Part shown: positions 27,076 through 36,219 of the stretch, piece by piece
Numbering within the stretch: the first letter of the stretch is position 1
How the letters are laid out: the number at the start of each line of letters is the position of its first letter
From: Vicingaceae bacterium
GTDB lineage: Bacteria > Bacteroidota > Bacteroidia > Flavobacteriales_E > Vicingaceae
Direction of reading: 5' to 3'
NCBI GenBank assembly: GCA_018402765.1
Contig: JAGYIE010000002.1
Coordinates: 558,001-622,000, forward strand
Length of the DNA: 64,000 nt
Notes under the pieces: generated by a model
Database searches by the model: none
The model's input: the letters and a program-made list of their open reading frames with translations, nothing else
What the model was told of the DNA's origin: nothing
Position numbers and translations under genes: made by a program

Positions 27076-29481
27076 ATGAGAAATTTATTTTTTTGGAGCT
27101 GGTTGGTTTTTATGTACCAAAACAGTGCTGCTCAGGTATTGACAATTGTCGATGCTGAAAATCAGCAACCTATTGAAGGGGTTGCAATTAGTGCTCAAAA
27201 TCCTCCACGTTTTGTAGTAACCAACGTAAATGGCGAGGCCAAGTTAAAGGATTTTGAGGGGATTCAGGATATTCAAATTCAGTCTATCGGGTTTAAGAAA
27301 AAGCTTGTTTCTTATCAAGATTTTAAGAACACTAATTTTAGACTAGCATTAGAAAATTCACCATTAAATTTAGAGCAAGTTGTTATTTCTGCAAATCGAT
27401 CAAAGGCATTTGTAAAGCCTATACCTGAGAAAATTAGTGTAATTACAATGAAGGAAGTACGACTCCAAAATCCTCAAACGGCTGCTGATTTGCTTACGAT
27501 TTCAGGTGATGTTTTTATTCAAAAAAGCCAGCAAGGTGGTGGAAGTCCAATGATTAGAGGCTTTTCTACCAACCGATTACTTTATACGGTTGACGGTGTG
27601 CGAATGAATACGGCAATTTTTAGAGGAGGAAACCTTCAAAACGTTATATCGCTAGACCCTTACGCTATGCAAAGTACGGAGGTATTGTTTGGTCCTGGAT
27701 CAACTATTTATGGCAGTGATGCAATAGGAGGTGTGATGAGTTTTCAGACACTCTCTCCCCAATTATCATTGAATGATAATCCTCTTATGTCAGGAAGTGC
27801 AAATGCTCGATTTTCTTCTGCAAATCAGGAAAAAACAGGGCATTTTGATGTCAATGTTGGATGGAAGAAATGGGCTATTTTAAGTAGTTTTTCTACCAAT
27901 GATTATGGTGATTTAAAAATGGGAAGCCATGGAACAGATGATTATTTAAGACCAGTTTTTGTTGATCGAATAGACGGTCAGGATGTTGTTGTCAGTAATG
28001 ACGATCCTGAATTACAAACACCTTCCGGATACAGTCAAATGAATTTTATGCAAAAAATTCGTTTTCAACCCAACGATAAATGGGATTTTCAATATGGATT
28101 TCATTATTCTGAAACCTCAGAGTATTCTCGTTACGACAGACAATTAAGAACCCGAAATGGAAATCCAAGGTATGGAGAATGGTCCTACGGACCTCAAAAG
28201 TGGATGATGAATAATGTAGCAATTACGCATAAGAATTCTACTTATTTATTTGATGAGATGGTGGTTAGGTTGGCTCAGCAATCATTTGGTGAAAGCAGGA
28301 ATAGCCGTAATTTTAATTCAGCAAATCGAGAAGTTAGAAGTGAGAATGTTGATGCATACTCGATTAATTTAGATTTTAACAAACGGTTAAGTTCTCGCAA
28401 TCAACTTTTTTACGGAGTCGAGGGCATTTTAAATAAAGTGACTTCTAAAGGTATTGATCAGGATATTGTTCTAGGAACGGAAGTTTCAGGAGCAGCTCGT
28501 TATCCTCAAGCTGATTGGTCTACGCTGGCAGTTTATGCCAATAACCAATTTCAGGTAAATGAAAAATTAATACTTCAGGCAGGATTGCGTTACAGCACTT
28601 TTTCCATAGACGCTGTTTTTGATACTACCTTTTATCCTTTTCCTTTTACAGAGGCAAAGTTAGATAATGGGGCATTAACAGGTAGTTTAGGTGCAGTTTT
28701 TCGCCCTGACGAAACATGGGTGATTTCAGCTAATTTTGCTACAGGCTTTCGCTCTCCAAATGTTGATGATATGGGCAAAGTTTTTGACTCTGGAGATCTT
28801 TTAGTTGTCGTTCCTAATTCAGATTTGGCTGCGGAATATGCCTATAATGTTGACTTGGGTATAGCCAAAAAATTAGGAGATTTTGTCAAGCTTGATTTTA
28901 CTGCATATTATACGCTCCTTGATAATGCTATGGTTAGAAGAGATTTTACATTGAATGGGTTAGATAGCATCGTTTATGATGGAGAGCTTAGTAAGGTGCA
29001 AGCCATTCAAAATGCAGCGAAGGCTAAGGTTTATGGAATTCAGGCTGGGGTTGATATAAAGTTTCGAAAAGGGTTTAGCTTATCTTCTAGATATAATTAT
29101 CAGAAAGGAACTGAGGTATTAGATAATGGATCTGAAAGTCCTTCAAGACATGCTGCTCCAGTATTTGGAGTTACACGATTGAATTATCATTTTCAGCAAT
29201 TAGATTTGCAGTTTTATGCCATGTATAATGGTAAAAGAAGCGCTGCTGATATGCCAGAAGAAGAAAAAGATAAAAAGGAAATATATGCATTGAATTCAAA
29301 TGGAGAAGCATTTACGCCTCAGTGGTATACGCTAAACTTTAAAGCAATGTATTCTTTCTCTACTAATTTCAGTCTATCTGCCGGATTAGAAAATATAACT
29401 GATCAGCGATACAGACCTTACAGTTCAGGTATATCTGCACCAGGTAGAAATTTCATTATGAGTCTGAATGCTCGATTTTAA
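27076..29481 (+). CDS. TonB-dependent outer-membrane receptor, hemin-receptor-like
   Basis: The 801-residue protein has a signal peptide (1-20), a carboxypeptidase-like regulatory domain (about 21-95), a plug domain (about 113-225) and a 22-strand-type barrel ending in Phe (SLNARF). The plug blocks MIRGFSTNRLLYTVDGVRMN and FGPGSTIYGSDAIGGVM are those of Bacteroidota receptors for heme, siderophores or cobalamin; the R-N-L-Q-N-V-I-S-L-D segment is especially like hemin/hemoglobin receptors. The substrate is inferred. Just before the ATG lies TTAAC-TATAAA-GTTAA, a small palindrome that may be an operator. Confidence 0.88.
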   Translation: MRNLFFWSWLVFMYQNSAAQVLTIVDAENQQPIEGVAISAQNPPRFVVTNVNGEAKLKDFEGIQDIQIQSIGFKKKLVSYQDFKNTNFRLALENSPLNLEQVVISANRSKAFVKPIPEKISVITMKEVRLQNPQTAADLLTISGDVFIQKSQQGGGSPMIRGFSTNRLLYTVDGVRMNTAIFRGGNLQNVISLDPYAMQSTEVLFGPGSTIYGSDAIGGVMSFQTLSPQLSLNDNPLMSGSANARFSSANQEKTGHFDVNVGWKKWAILSSFSTNDYGDLKMGSHGTDDYLRPVFVDRIDGQDVVVSNDDPELQTPSGYSQMNFMQKIRFQPNDKWDFQYGFHYSETSEYSRYDRQLRTRNGNPRYGEWSYGPQKWMMNNVAITHKNSTYLFDEMVVRLAQQSFGESRNSRNFNSANREVRSENVDAYSINLDFNKRLSSRNQLFYGVEGILNKVTSKGIDQDIVLGTEVSGAARYPQADWSTLAVYANNQFQVNEKLILQAGLRYSTFSIDAVFDTTFYPFPFTEAKLDNGALTGSLGAVFRPDETWVISANFATGFRSPNVDDMGKVFDSGDLLVVVPNSDLAAEYAYNVDLGIAKKLGDFVKLDFTAYYTLLDNAMVRRDFTLNGLDSIVYDGELSKVQAIQNAAKAKVYGIQAGVDIKFRKGFSLSSRYNYQKGTEVLDNGSESPSRHAAPVFGVTRLNYHFQQLDLQFYAMYNGKRSAADMPEEEKDKKEIYALNSNGEAFTPQWYTLNFKAMYSFSTNFSLSAGLENITDQRYRPYSSGISAPGRNFIMSLNARF

Positions 29482-29505
29482 ACTCAAAGCAATTAATAAA
29501 ATGGA

Positions 29506-29543
29506 GAAAACCTCGATCATTTATGGTCGAGGTTTTCATTTTT
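29506..29543. terminator. Bidirectional terminator embedded in the acyltransferase stop region
   Basis: Arms GAAAACCTCGA and TCGAGGTTTTC with a ten-base loop, T-rich on both sides. The loop contains the stop codon (29517-29519) of the minus-strand acyltransferase gene, whose last codons form one arm. Confidence 0.75.
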
Positions 29544-31343
29544 TAGAATGGTTTCTTTTCTTAATAAATACGAATCATAGAGGCTCTCTGCATTGAATTC
29601 TTTTAATAATCCTCTTACCATATCATTAGGTACTTTATAAATATCTAAAAGCATCAAACCATCTAGCGCATCTGAGAATTTTGGGTCTACATTAAAGCCA
29701 AGCACTTTGGCATTCTGCTTTAAATATTTCTTGAAAAGTACAGGTATTTTTAAATGTCGTGGTTCTATATCTTCAATAAATTGATCTAGCTTTTGCAAGT
29801 CGTCGGCTGTTAGCTCAATTACTTCTTCAAGTTCTTTTTGATCAATTTTAACCTTAAACTCGTTTCTTGGTTTCACCCATTTGGCAAGTTGAGTGTTATA
29901 GTAATTCTTTTTAAGGAATTTGATAATTAGACTCTTAGAAAAGGATGAGAATTCATTACTAATACTAACTGGGCCTGTTAAGTACCTGTAGTTTTCATTT
30001 TTTAAAATAAAAAAGAAGATTCCCTTCCACAAGAGAAATAGCGGAAGTGGTTTCTTTTGATAATCATCTATTATATAGGACCTTCCAAGGTCTATTGATT
30101 GCTGAAGTGTTGGATAAAATTCAGGAGAAAACCGGAATAACTCATTGATATAAAATCCTTTCTTTCCATACCTCGACATGATGTCTTCCCCCCTTCCTAA
30201 CCGATATCCGCCAACTACCCTTTTTGCAGATCTATCCCAAATGATTAAGTGATGATAATACAAATCAAATTCGTCTGTATCTATTTCTTTATTAGTGCCT
30301 TCTCCTATGGCTCGATAAGTAATCTCGCGTAGTCTTCCTATTTCTCTAATGGTATTAGGAATGAGTTTGGCAGGAGTACAAAAAACCGAAAATGAACTTG
30401 AATCGAATAAGTGTTGCTCTTTAGTCAGACTGTTTAATTCACTTTCAATAAGATACTCTTCAATTGGTGCAATAACTGCCTCTTGTTTTTGCTTTCGTTT
30501 TAAACTATAGTTGAAGAACCGTTTAACTTCTAGAGAGGATCCTAAACTGTATGTTTTTGTCCTTAAAAATCTTCCGTATTGATTGATATCTTCAAAAGAA
30601 GCTTGTTCTTTTACACTGATCGGACTGCCAATTCTAACCTCAATAGTTTTATTTTTCTTATTCAGTAGCTCGCTTGGCAGTTTGGCTGTTCTTATTTTAG
30701 GCGCCACTATACCTAAAAGGTGGAATAGGTTAGAGTTAGACCCTTTAAAATAAACGGGAACTACAGGCACTTTAAGACGTTTAATGAATTTCAGGCTGTT
30801 TTTTTCCCATGCCTTATCTTGAATTTTTCTGCTTTTGTAAGTAGACACTTCTCCGGCTGGAAATATGCCGAGTGGATGATTTGCAAGCTTATGTCCTATG
30901 GCTTTTCTCACTCCTGATAAATTTGATTGCTCATCTTTTAATTCTTCGAAAGGGTTAACCTCAATAAAACAGTCTTTTAATGGGTCTATCTTTTGCAATA
31001 GAAAATTGGCAAGTAACTTAAAGTTTGGATATTTAGCTCTAAAAATTTTTAGCAAAATAATACCATCAATTCCTCCATATGGGTGATTACTGATCGTCAA
31101 AAAGGCGGTATCCAGCGGTAATTTTTCTAAGGCTTCTGTATTAAACTTAACTTCTATTTGTAGGATTTCTAAAACCTTTTCGATAAACTCTAAGGGCTGA
31201 TCCGAGTATGCATCTTTGTAAAGTTTATTAAAGTCATCATAACGCAGAATCTTCATGATTAAAGATGCCACAACATCTGCAGTGAGATGGGTTAAGCGTA
31301 TTAATTTGGTGATGTTTTGTTTTTCGATGAGCTCTTTTTCCAT
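29517..31343 (-). CDS. OlsF-like bifunctional acyltransferase for aminolipid synthesis
   Basis: The 608-residue protein fuses two acyltransferases. The N-terminal half is a PlsC-like O-acyltransferase: TISNHPYGGIDG near residue 85, GIFPAGEVSTYK near 160 and VPVVPVYFKGSN near 190. The C-terminal half is a GNAT-like/hemolysin-type N-acyltransferase (LREITYRAIGEGT, then VVGGYRLGRG and INELFRFSPEF). This order matches OlsF of Serratia and related GlsF proteins of flavobacteria, which make ornithine or glycine lipids in two steps. Which amino acid is used cannot be told. No ACP gene is near; it is a single gene. Confidence 0.82.
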   Translation of the reverse strand: MEKELIEKQNITKLIRLTHLTADVVASLIMKILRYDDFNKLYKDAYSDQPLEFIEKVLEILQIEVKFNTEALEKLPLDTAFLTISNHPYGGIDGIILLKIFRAKYPNFKLLANFLLQKIDPLKDCFIEVNPFEELKDEQSNLSGVRKAIGHKLANHPLGIFPAGEVSTYKSRKIQDKAWEKNSLKFIKRLKVPVVPVYFKGSNSNLFHLLGIVAPKIRTAKLPSELLNKKNKTIEVRIGSPISVKEQASFEDINQYGRFLRTKTYSLGSSLEVKRFFNYSLKRKQKQEAVIAPIEEYLIESELNSLTKEQHLFDSSSFSVFCTPAKLIPNTIREIGRLREITYRAIGEGTNKEIDTDEFDLYYHHLIIWDRSAKRVVGGYRLGRGEDIMSRYGKKGFYINELFRFSPEFYPTLQQSIDLGRSYIIDDYQKKPLPLFLLWKGIFFFILKNENYRYLTGPVSISNEFSSFSKSLIIKFLKKNYYNTQLAKWVKPRNEFKVKIDQKELEEVIELTADDLQKLDQFIEDIEPRHLKIPVLFKKYLKQNAKVLGFNVDPKFSDALDGLMLLDIYKVPNDMVRGLLKEFNAESLYDSYLLRKETILKNENLDHK

Positions 31344-31445
31344 CTGTTAAGATTTAACTTCTCCTTTAAGGTGATTTAGAAAATAGCTCTCCAAATTATA
31401 AAACCAACACATCTTAAATGTTAAAAGAAAATCAATAAAATGTTG

Positions 31446-32702
31446 TTAAGTGTCTAACAAATCCTTTTTAATGTCTAATTTCCTCAATGAAGGAGATAAA
31501 ATAGCTGTAGCGCCAACAATTCCAATAGTCATCATTCCACCGAAAACAACTGCTGTAACGGTTCCCATTAATTTAGCGGTAACACCGCTTTCGAATGCAC
31601 CAAGCTCATTGGAAGAGCCGACAAACATAGAATTTACAGAGGAAACCCTGCCTCGCATGTGATCAGGTGTTTTTAGTTGTAATATGGTTTGTCGAATGAC
31701 TACACTTACCCCATCGGTAACTCCGCTAAAGAAAAGCGCTAACAATGACACCCAGAAGATTTCGGAAAGACCAAATACAATAATGCACACTCCAAAACCA
31801 AATATGGCCCAAAGTAATTTTTTGCCTGCATTCTTATTTAAGGGGAAATAGGCTACAGCAAGCATGGTTAAAAATGATCCAACAGCAGGTGCAGCGCGTA
31901 AAATTCCAAATCCTGTGGAGCCGACTTCTAGAATATCTTGTGCAAATACAGGCAATAAAGCTACGGCGCCACCAAAAAGCACGGCAAACATATCTAAGGA
32001 GATGGTACTGAGGATAATTTTGTTTGAAAATACAAAGTTAATTCCTTCTTTAAGGCTTTTGACAATGGGTTCTCCTTTATTGGAATTGAGAATAGGTTTT
32101 CGCTCTATTTGGAAAAGTAAGGTTAATGAAATAAGCGCAAAACCGACAATAATTAACATGCTCCAATGAACGCCTATCCAAACGATAAATAATCCACCTA
32201 ATGCGGGCCCAAGCATTGACCCAATTTGCCATGCTGAGCTACTCCACGTGGCAGCGTTTTCATAATATTCTCTTGGGATTAACTGCGAAAACAAGGAGAA
32301 AATCGTTGGACCAAAAAAGGCCCTTGCTATTCCTCCCATAAATACCAAGATATAGATCAGACCAAGGTGAAAGTTATATGTTAAATGCTGTGTTACGGCA
32401 GGCCAAGTCAGTAAAAATAATCCAAAGCTGATGAATAAAAATGCTGAGATACAAACCGCAAAAAGGTTTCGTTTCTCGAGTTGATCCACAAAATGGCCAG
32501 CAAATAAGGAAAGTGAAACAGCAGGGATTACTTCCATTAACCCAATAATACCAAGAGACAAGGGATCTTTAGTGAGGTTGTACACTTCCCATTCAATAAC
32601 AATAAATTGCATGGCCCAAGCAAATACAAGTGCAAAACGAAGAATAACGAAAAGGCGAAACTCCTTGAATTGGAGAGCTGCGTATGGATTGTTTTTAGCC
32701 AT
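31446..32702 (-). CDS. MFS transporter (EntS/MFS_3-like)
   Basis: The 418-residue inner-membrane protein has 12 predicted membrane segments and the EntS-like features WEVYNLTKDPLSLGIIGL near residue 40 and ALSLFAGHFVDQLEKRN (motif A region). MFS_3 members export siderophores, drugs or lipids. The C-terminal motif RQTILQLKTPDHMRGRVSSVNSM is typical. No partner gene is next to it. Confidence 0.85.
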   Translation of the reverse strand: MAKNNPYAALQFKEFRLFVILRFALVFAWAMQFIVIEWEVYNLTKDPLSLGIIGLMEVIPAVSLSLFAGHFVDQLEKRNLFAVCISAFLFISFGLFLLTWPAVTQHLTYNFHLGLIYILVFMGGIARAFFGPTIFSLFSQLIPREYYENAATWSSSAWQIGSMLGPALGGLFIVWIGVHWSMLIIVGFALISLTLLFQIERKPILNSNKGEPIVKSLKEGINFVFSNKIILSTISLDMFAVLFGGAVALLPVFAQDILEVGSTGFGILRAAPAVGSFLTMLAVAYFPLNKNAGKKLLWAIFGFGVCIIVFGLSEIFWVSLLALFFSGVTDGVSVVIRQTILQLKTPDHMRGRVSSVNSMFVGSSNELGAFESGVTAKLMGTVTAVVFGGMMTIGIVGATAILSPSLRKLDIKKDLLDT

Positions 32703-32909
32703 TTAGTGAATTAATGAAGGGCTAAAATTAGCAATTGTAATATTGGTTTAACATTAAAAAATGGAGGAAACAAAAACGCAGTTAGTATGAATTATTCAAT
32801 CATTTTTTTTGTAATATTGCACACCCGAGACCGATTTAAGCGTCTTGGCCCACAATGTTCCAATGTGATTGGGCATTACCATTATATAAAAGAGACTTGT
32901 TCTCTTTGC

Positions 32910-32983
32910 GGGCCCATAGCTCAGTTGGTTAGAGCACCTGACTCATAATCAGGTGGTCGCTGGTTCGAGCCCAGCTGGGCCCA
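32910..32983 (+). tRNA. tRNA with CAU anticodon, probably tRNA-Ile2
   Basis: A full cloverleaf of 74 nt: acceptor GGGCCCA/TGGGCCC, anticodon stem CCTGA/TCAGG with loop CTCATAA (CAT at 32944-32946), discriminator A; CCA is not encoded. A CAU tRNA may be elongator Met or Ile2, whose C34 becomes lysidine. The acceptor pairs C4-G69 and C5-G68, and the variable/T-arm run TGGTCGCTGGTTC, match E. coli tRNA-Ile2 rather than tRNA-Met. A -7-like TAATATTG is at 32812-32819. Confidence 0.9.
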
Positions 32984-32989
32984 CTATTA

Positions 32990-33022
32990 AATCCTCTGCA
33001 AATATTTGCAGGGGATTTTTTT
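32990..33022 (+). terminator. Terminator after tRNA
   Basis: AATCCTCTGCAAA pairs with TTTGCAGGGGATT (one wobble), followed by seven T. Confidence 0.75.
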
Positions 33023-33054
33023 ATACCTCAAAAGTTTTAGGGAGAGAGGCACAG

Positions 33055-33082
33055 TCCTGAGCATTTCGTCGAAGGGTTTATG
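33055..33082 (+). repeat. Dispersed repeat-like motif (CCTGAGC...GTCGAAGG)
   Basis: The tract TCCTGAGCATTTCGTCGAAG resembles an interspersed repeat I recall from Bacteroidota genomes (CCTGAGC followed by GTCGAAGGG). It sits directly before the orphan antitoxin gene and may mark the left edge of inserted DNA. The match is from memory. Confidence 0.35.
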
Positions 33083-33115
33083 TTAAGCGATGAAAGAGCG
33101 GAAAACAGTAAAATT

Positions 33116-33448
33116 ATGGAAACTAAGAATAAAAAAATGAAAATGATGACCCTTGACCAGCTAAAAGACAGGGATATTGGCGTTGTGGGAACGCCAGAAA
33201 GGGACAAGTACGAATTTGATTTACGAATGGAACTGCTTGGAGAAATGATAAAAGCCGTGCGTAAAGAACGAAACTTAACACAAGAACAACTTGGGAAACT
33301 AATTGGTGTTCAAAAATCCCAAATTTCTAAATTAGAACGGAGTACAAAAAATGTGACTATCGAAACTATTTTGAAAGTTTTTAGAGCATTAAAAGCTAAT
33401 GTTAAGTTCAGCGTTGAAATGAATGAATCGGAATTTAAATTAGCGTGA
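33116..33448 (+). CDS. HigA-like XRE-family antitoxin, orphan
   Basis: The 110-residue protein has an N-terminal linker (LDQLKD, GTPERDKYEFDLRMELLG) and an XRE helix-turn-helix (TQEQLGKLIGV, SQISKLERS, ETILKVFRAL), the layout of HigA-type antitoxins that bind RelE/HigB toxins. I prefer the ATG at 33116; the upstream ATG at 33080 lies in a dispersed repeat. No toxin ORF is found in the 90 bases upstream or the 250 downstream, so the gene is an orphan, perhaps a solitary regulator or an immunity relic. Confidence 0.72.
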   Translation: METKNKKMKMMTLDQLKDRDIGVVGTPERDKYEFDLRMELLGEMIKAVRKERNLTQEQLGKLIGVQKSQISKLERSTKNVTIETILKVFRALKANVKFSVEMNESEFKLA

Positions 33449-33613
33449 AAATAAAACACTACTTGCAACAAAGGCTATAAGCGATAGTGGTTTTAGTGCT
33501 AAATTTAAACGAAATGAACATTAATAAAGGTAAGTGTTTAACCGAAAAAGAATGCACTTATCTTTAAACTTTAAAACGCCCGATATGTTTCATAACTTTA
33601 ACCTAAATTAAAT

Positions 33614-33638
33614 CCTAAATACGTAGCCGTATTTTAGG
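33614..33638. repeat. Inverted repeat CCTAAATACG / CGTATTTTAGG
   Basis: A near-perfect hairpin with loop TAGC (one extra T in the right arm), between the antitoxin gene and the glyS terminator. No T-run, so not an intrinsic terminator; may mark the end of the inserted antitoxin segment. Confidence 0.45.
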
Positions 33639-33650
33639 ACGTGCCACAAA

Positions 33651-33685
33651 AAAACGCCCTTCTGAATCAATCAAAAGGGCGTTTT
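33651..33685. terminator. Terminator of glyS
   Basis: Arms AAAACGCCCTT and AAGGGCGTTTT with a 13-base loop; A/T-rich on both sides, so it can stop transcription in both directions. Confidence 0.8.
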
Positions 33686-33705
33686 GGTTTTTTGTGCCAT
33701 GAAAG

Positions 33706-35247
33706 TTACTTTGTCAATACATATTTCATATTTACTTTCTTTTCTAAGAATGCTGCTAAGTCTGCAATTGGCATGCGCTCTTGCTCCATGGTATCTCTGT
33801 CTCTTACGGTTACCGTATTGTCTTCCAATGTTTGGTGGTCAACAGTAATGGCAAAAGGAGTTCCGTTTGCATCATGGATTCTGTAGCGCTTTCCAATCGC
33901 ATTTTTCTCATCATATTGGCAAGTCATGTCCAACTTCAAATCATCTAAGATTTCTCTTGCTTTTTCAGGTAAGCCATCTTTTTTGGTCAAAGGCAAGACC
34001 GCCACTTTTGTAGGCGCTAAGAATGCAGGAATTTTCAATACAATTCGTGAACTTCCATCTTCTAATTGCTCTTCCTTATAGGAATCAGAAAGGATGCTTA
34101 GAAACAATCGATCCAAACCAATTGAAGTCTCAATTACATAAGGAACATAGCTTTCGTTCAATTCAGGATCAAAGTATTGTAATTTCTTTCCTGAGTGAAT
34201 TTCATGCTGCTTCAAATCGAAATCAGTACGAGAGTGAATGCCTTCTAATTCTTTAAATCCAAATGGAAAATTATATTCGATATCAGCTGCAGCATTAGCA
34301 TAGTGAGCTAACTTTAAGTGGTCATGAAAGCGGTAGTTCTCTTCAGCAATACCAATCGCTTTATGCCATTTGATTCGTTCTTCTTTCCAGTAATCGTACC
34401 ACTTCATTTCCTCTCCTGGGCGCACGAAAAATTGCAATTCCATTTGTTCAAATTCACGCATTCTGAAAATAAACTGACGAGCAACAATTTCATTTCTAAA
34501 GGCCTTTCCAATTTGTGCAATCCCGAAAGGAATCTTCATTCTACCGGTTTTTTGCACATTTAAGAAATTAACAAAAATCCCTTGTGCAGTTTCAGGTCGT
34601 AAGTATATTTTATTCGCACCTTCAGCAGTAGAGCCCATTTCAGTAGAGAACATCAAGTTAAACTGACGTACATCCGTCCAATCTTTAGAACCACTTATTG
34701 GGTCGGCAATTTCAAGGTCGATAATCAATTGCTTTACGTCAGCTAAGTCTTCGTTTTCCATAGCCGTTTTAAAGCGCGCTTCCACTTCATCAATCTTAGC
34801 CTGATTGTCTAATACACGTTGATTAGTCGAAACAAATTCTTCCTTATTAAAGGCATCACCAAAACGTTTTTCAGCTTTCGTTACTTCTTTTTCAATCTTT
34901 TGACGGATTTTTTCTACCCAATCTTCAATCAACACATCAGCACGGTAACGCTTCTTTGACGTTTTGTTATCAATCAATGGATCGTTGAACGCATCAGTAT
35001 GGCCTGAAGCTTTCCAAGTAGTAGGATGCATAAAAATAGCCGCATCAATTCCCACTATGTTTTCATGCATCTGCACCATGGCTTTCCACCAATATTCGCG
35101 CAAATTCTTTTTTAACTCTACTCCATTCTGACCGTAGTCATAAACGGCGCTCAGTCCGTCGTATATTTCACTCGATTGAAACACATAGCCATACTCTTTC
35201 GCATGACCGATAATGTTTTTAAAAAAATCTTCATTCGTATTTGCCAT
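33706..35247 (-). CDS. glyS: Glycyl-tRNA synthetase, single-chain alpha2 type
   Basis: This 513-residue class II synthetase charges tRNA-Gly. It is the eukaryote-like dimeric type, not the bacterial alpha2beta2 type. Motif 2 region (FRNEIVARQFIFRMREFEQMELQFF; key RE and E residues) and motif 3 (SIGLDRLFLSIL) are visible, with the C-terminal anticodon-binding domain (PTKVAVLPL onward). The start ATG is supported by a perfect -7 element only four bases upstream, so the mRNA should be leaderless. Confidence 0.95.
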   Translation of the reverse strand: MANTNEDFFKNIIGHAKEYGYVFQSSEIYDGLSAVYDYGQNGVELKKNLREYWWKAMVQMHENIVGIDAAIFMHPTTWKASGHTDAFNDPLIDNKTSKKRYRADVLIEDWVEKIRQKIEKEVTKAEKRFGDAFNKEEFVSTNQRVLDNQAKIDEVEARFKTAMENEDLADVKQLIIDLEIADPISGSKDWTDVRQFNLMFSTEMGSTAEGANKIYLRPETAQGIFVNFLNVQKTGRMKIPFGIAQIGKAFRNEIVARQFIFRMREFEQMELQFFVRPGEEMKWYDYWKEERIKWHKAIGIAEENYRFHDHLKLAHYANAAADIEYNFPFGFKELEGIHSRTDFDLKQHEIHSGKKLQYFDPELNESYVPYVIETSIGLDRLFLSILSDSYKEEQLEDGSSRIVLKIPAFLAPTKVAVLPLTKKDGLPEKAREILDDLKLDMTCQYDEKNAIGKRYRIHDANGTPFAITVDHQTLEDNTVTVRDRDTMEQERMPIADLAAFLEKKVNMKYVLTK

Positions 35248-35251
35248 GGCG

Positions 35252-35259
35252 CAAAAGTA
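35252..35259 (-). promoter_or_regulatory. -7 element of glyS, predicts leaderless mRNA
   Basis: TACTTTTG on the minus strand followed by CGCC and then the ATG. Start of transcription would coincide with the A of the ATG. Confidence 0.55.
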
Positions 35260-35328
35260 ATGGATAAATCAAAATTGGGCTAATTTATAACTGGTTTTAG
35301 AACAATAAAGTCAAAACGCTTTTATTGC

Positions 35329-35336
35329 TAAATTTG
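35329..35336 (+). promoter_or_regulatory. -7 element of DUF3109 gene, predicts leaderless mRNA
   Basis: TAAATTTG followed by CAAC and then the ATG at 35341; the same four-base spacing as at glyS and thiL. Confidence 0.55.
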
Positions 35337-35340
35337 CAAC

Positions 35341-35952
35341 ATGATAATGGTAGACGACATCCTGCTCTCAGAAGAGCTTTTTGAAAAGAAATTTGTTTGT
35401 GATTTGAACGCTTGCAAAGGTGCTTGCTGTGTAGAGGGTGACTCTGGAGCGCCTGTAGAAGCTGATGAGGTCGATAAAATTTCCGAGGCCTACGAGCAGG
35501 TGAAACATTTATTACGTCCTGAAGGGATCGCTGCTATTGAAAAAGATGGACCATTTGTGGTGGACTATGATGGTGAGTATGTAACGCCTTTAGTAGAAGG
35601 GAAAGAATGTGCCTATACCATCTTTGATAAAAATGGCACTGCAAAGTGTGGGTTAGAGGAAGGATTTAATCAAGGATTAACAACTTGGAAAAAGCCGGAG
35701 TCATGTAGTTTATATCCAATTCGAATAGGAAAGCTAAAGTATCATCAGTCATTGAATTATCACCAATGGGACATTTGTAAGCCAGCTTGTGAGTGCGGTG
35801 GAAAGTTGGATGTAAAAGTATTTAGATTTCTTAAAGGACCATTAACCACGAAATATGGAGAAGCATTTTATCAGCAATTAGAAGACGTCGATAAATTATT
35901 GACAGATGAGAAAGAGGGTAAGATAGAATTCGAAAATGGAGACGAGCTATAA
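35341..35952 (+). CDS. DUF3109 family cysteine-rich protein
   Basis: The 203-residue protein matches DUF3109, a relative of the YkgJ/CxxCxxCC metal-binding proteins. Cysteines at CDLNACKGACC (N-terminus), GKECAY, KCGL, ESCSLYP, DICKPACECGG form a likely zinc or iron-sulfur site. Function is unknown; it is common in Bacteroidota. Two ATG codons (35341 and 35347) are possible starts; the promoter favours 35341. Confidence 0.85.
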   Translation: MIMVDDILLSEELFEKKFVCDLNACKGACCVEGDSGAPVEADEVDKISEAYEQVKHLLRPEGIAAIEKDGPFVVDYDGEYVTPLVEGKECAYTIFDKNGTAKCGLEEGFNQGLTTWKKPESCSLYPIRIGKLKYHQSLNYHQWDICKPACECGGKLDVKVFRFLKGPLTTKYGEAFYQQLEDVDKLLTDEKEGKIEFENGDEL

Positions 35953-36219
35953 TTCTGATAACCATAATTATTAATTGTCGATTAAATTAACTTTGCAATT
36001 CCTTTAATTGAAATTTGACTGATTGAATATTGTTTTATTATCGTATTGACAGATTAAATCATCGAAGTATTAAGTAATACGAAGTATTACGCCATTGCTA
36101 AATTATACTATTGATTCATTGTCACATTAACTTATTGATTAATTAAATTCTAACTGTTTCAAAATTCATCTATCAATGTTAAAATTAAGATTGCGGAGCA
36201 ATCAATTAATAATTAACCA

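Noticed and set aside
36074-36203. Small palindromes GTAATAC-GAA-GTATTAC and GATTGC-GGA-GCAATC after ispG
   Set aside because: Short and without a T-run; common in AT-rich intergenic DNA. Possible weak ispG terminator but not supported.
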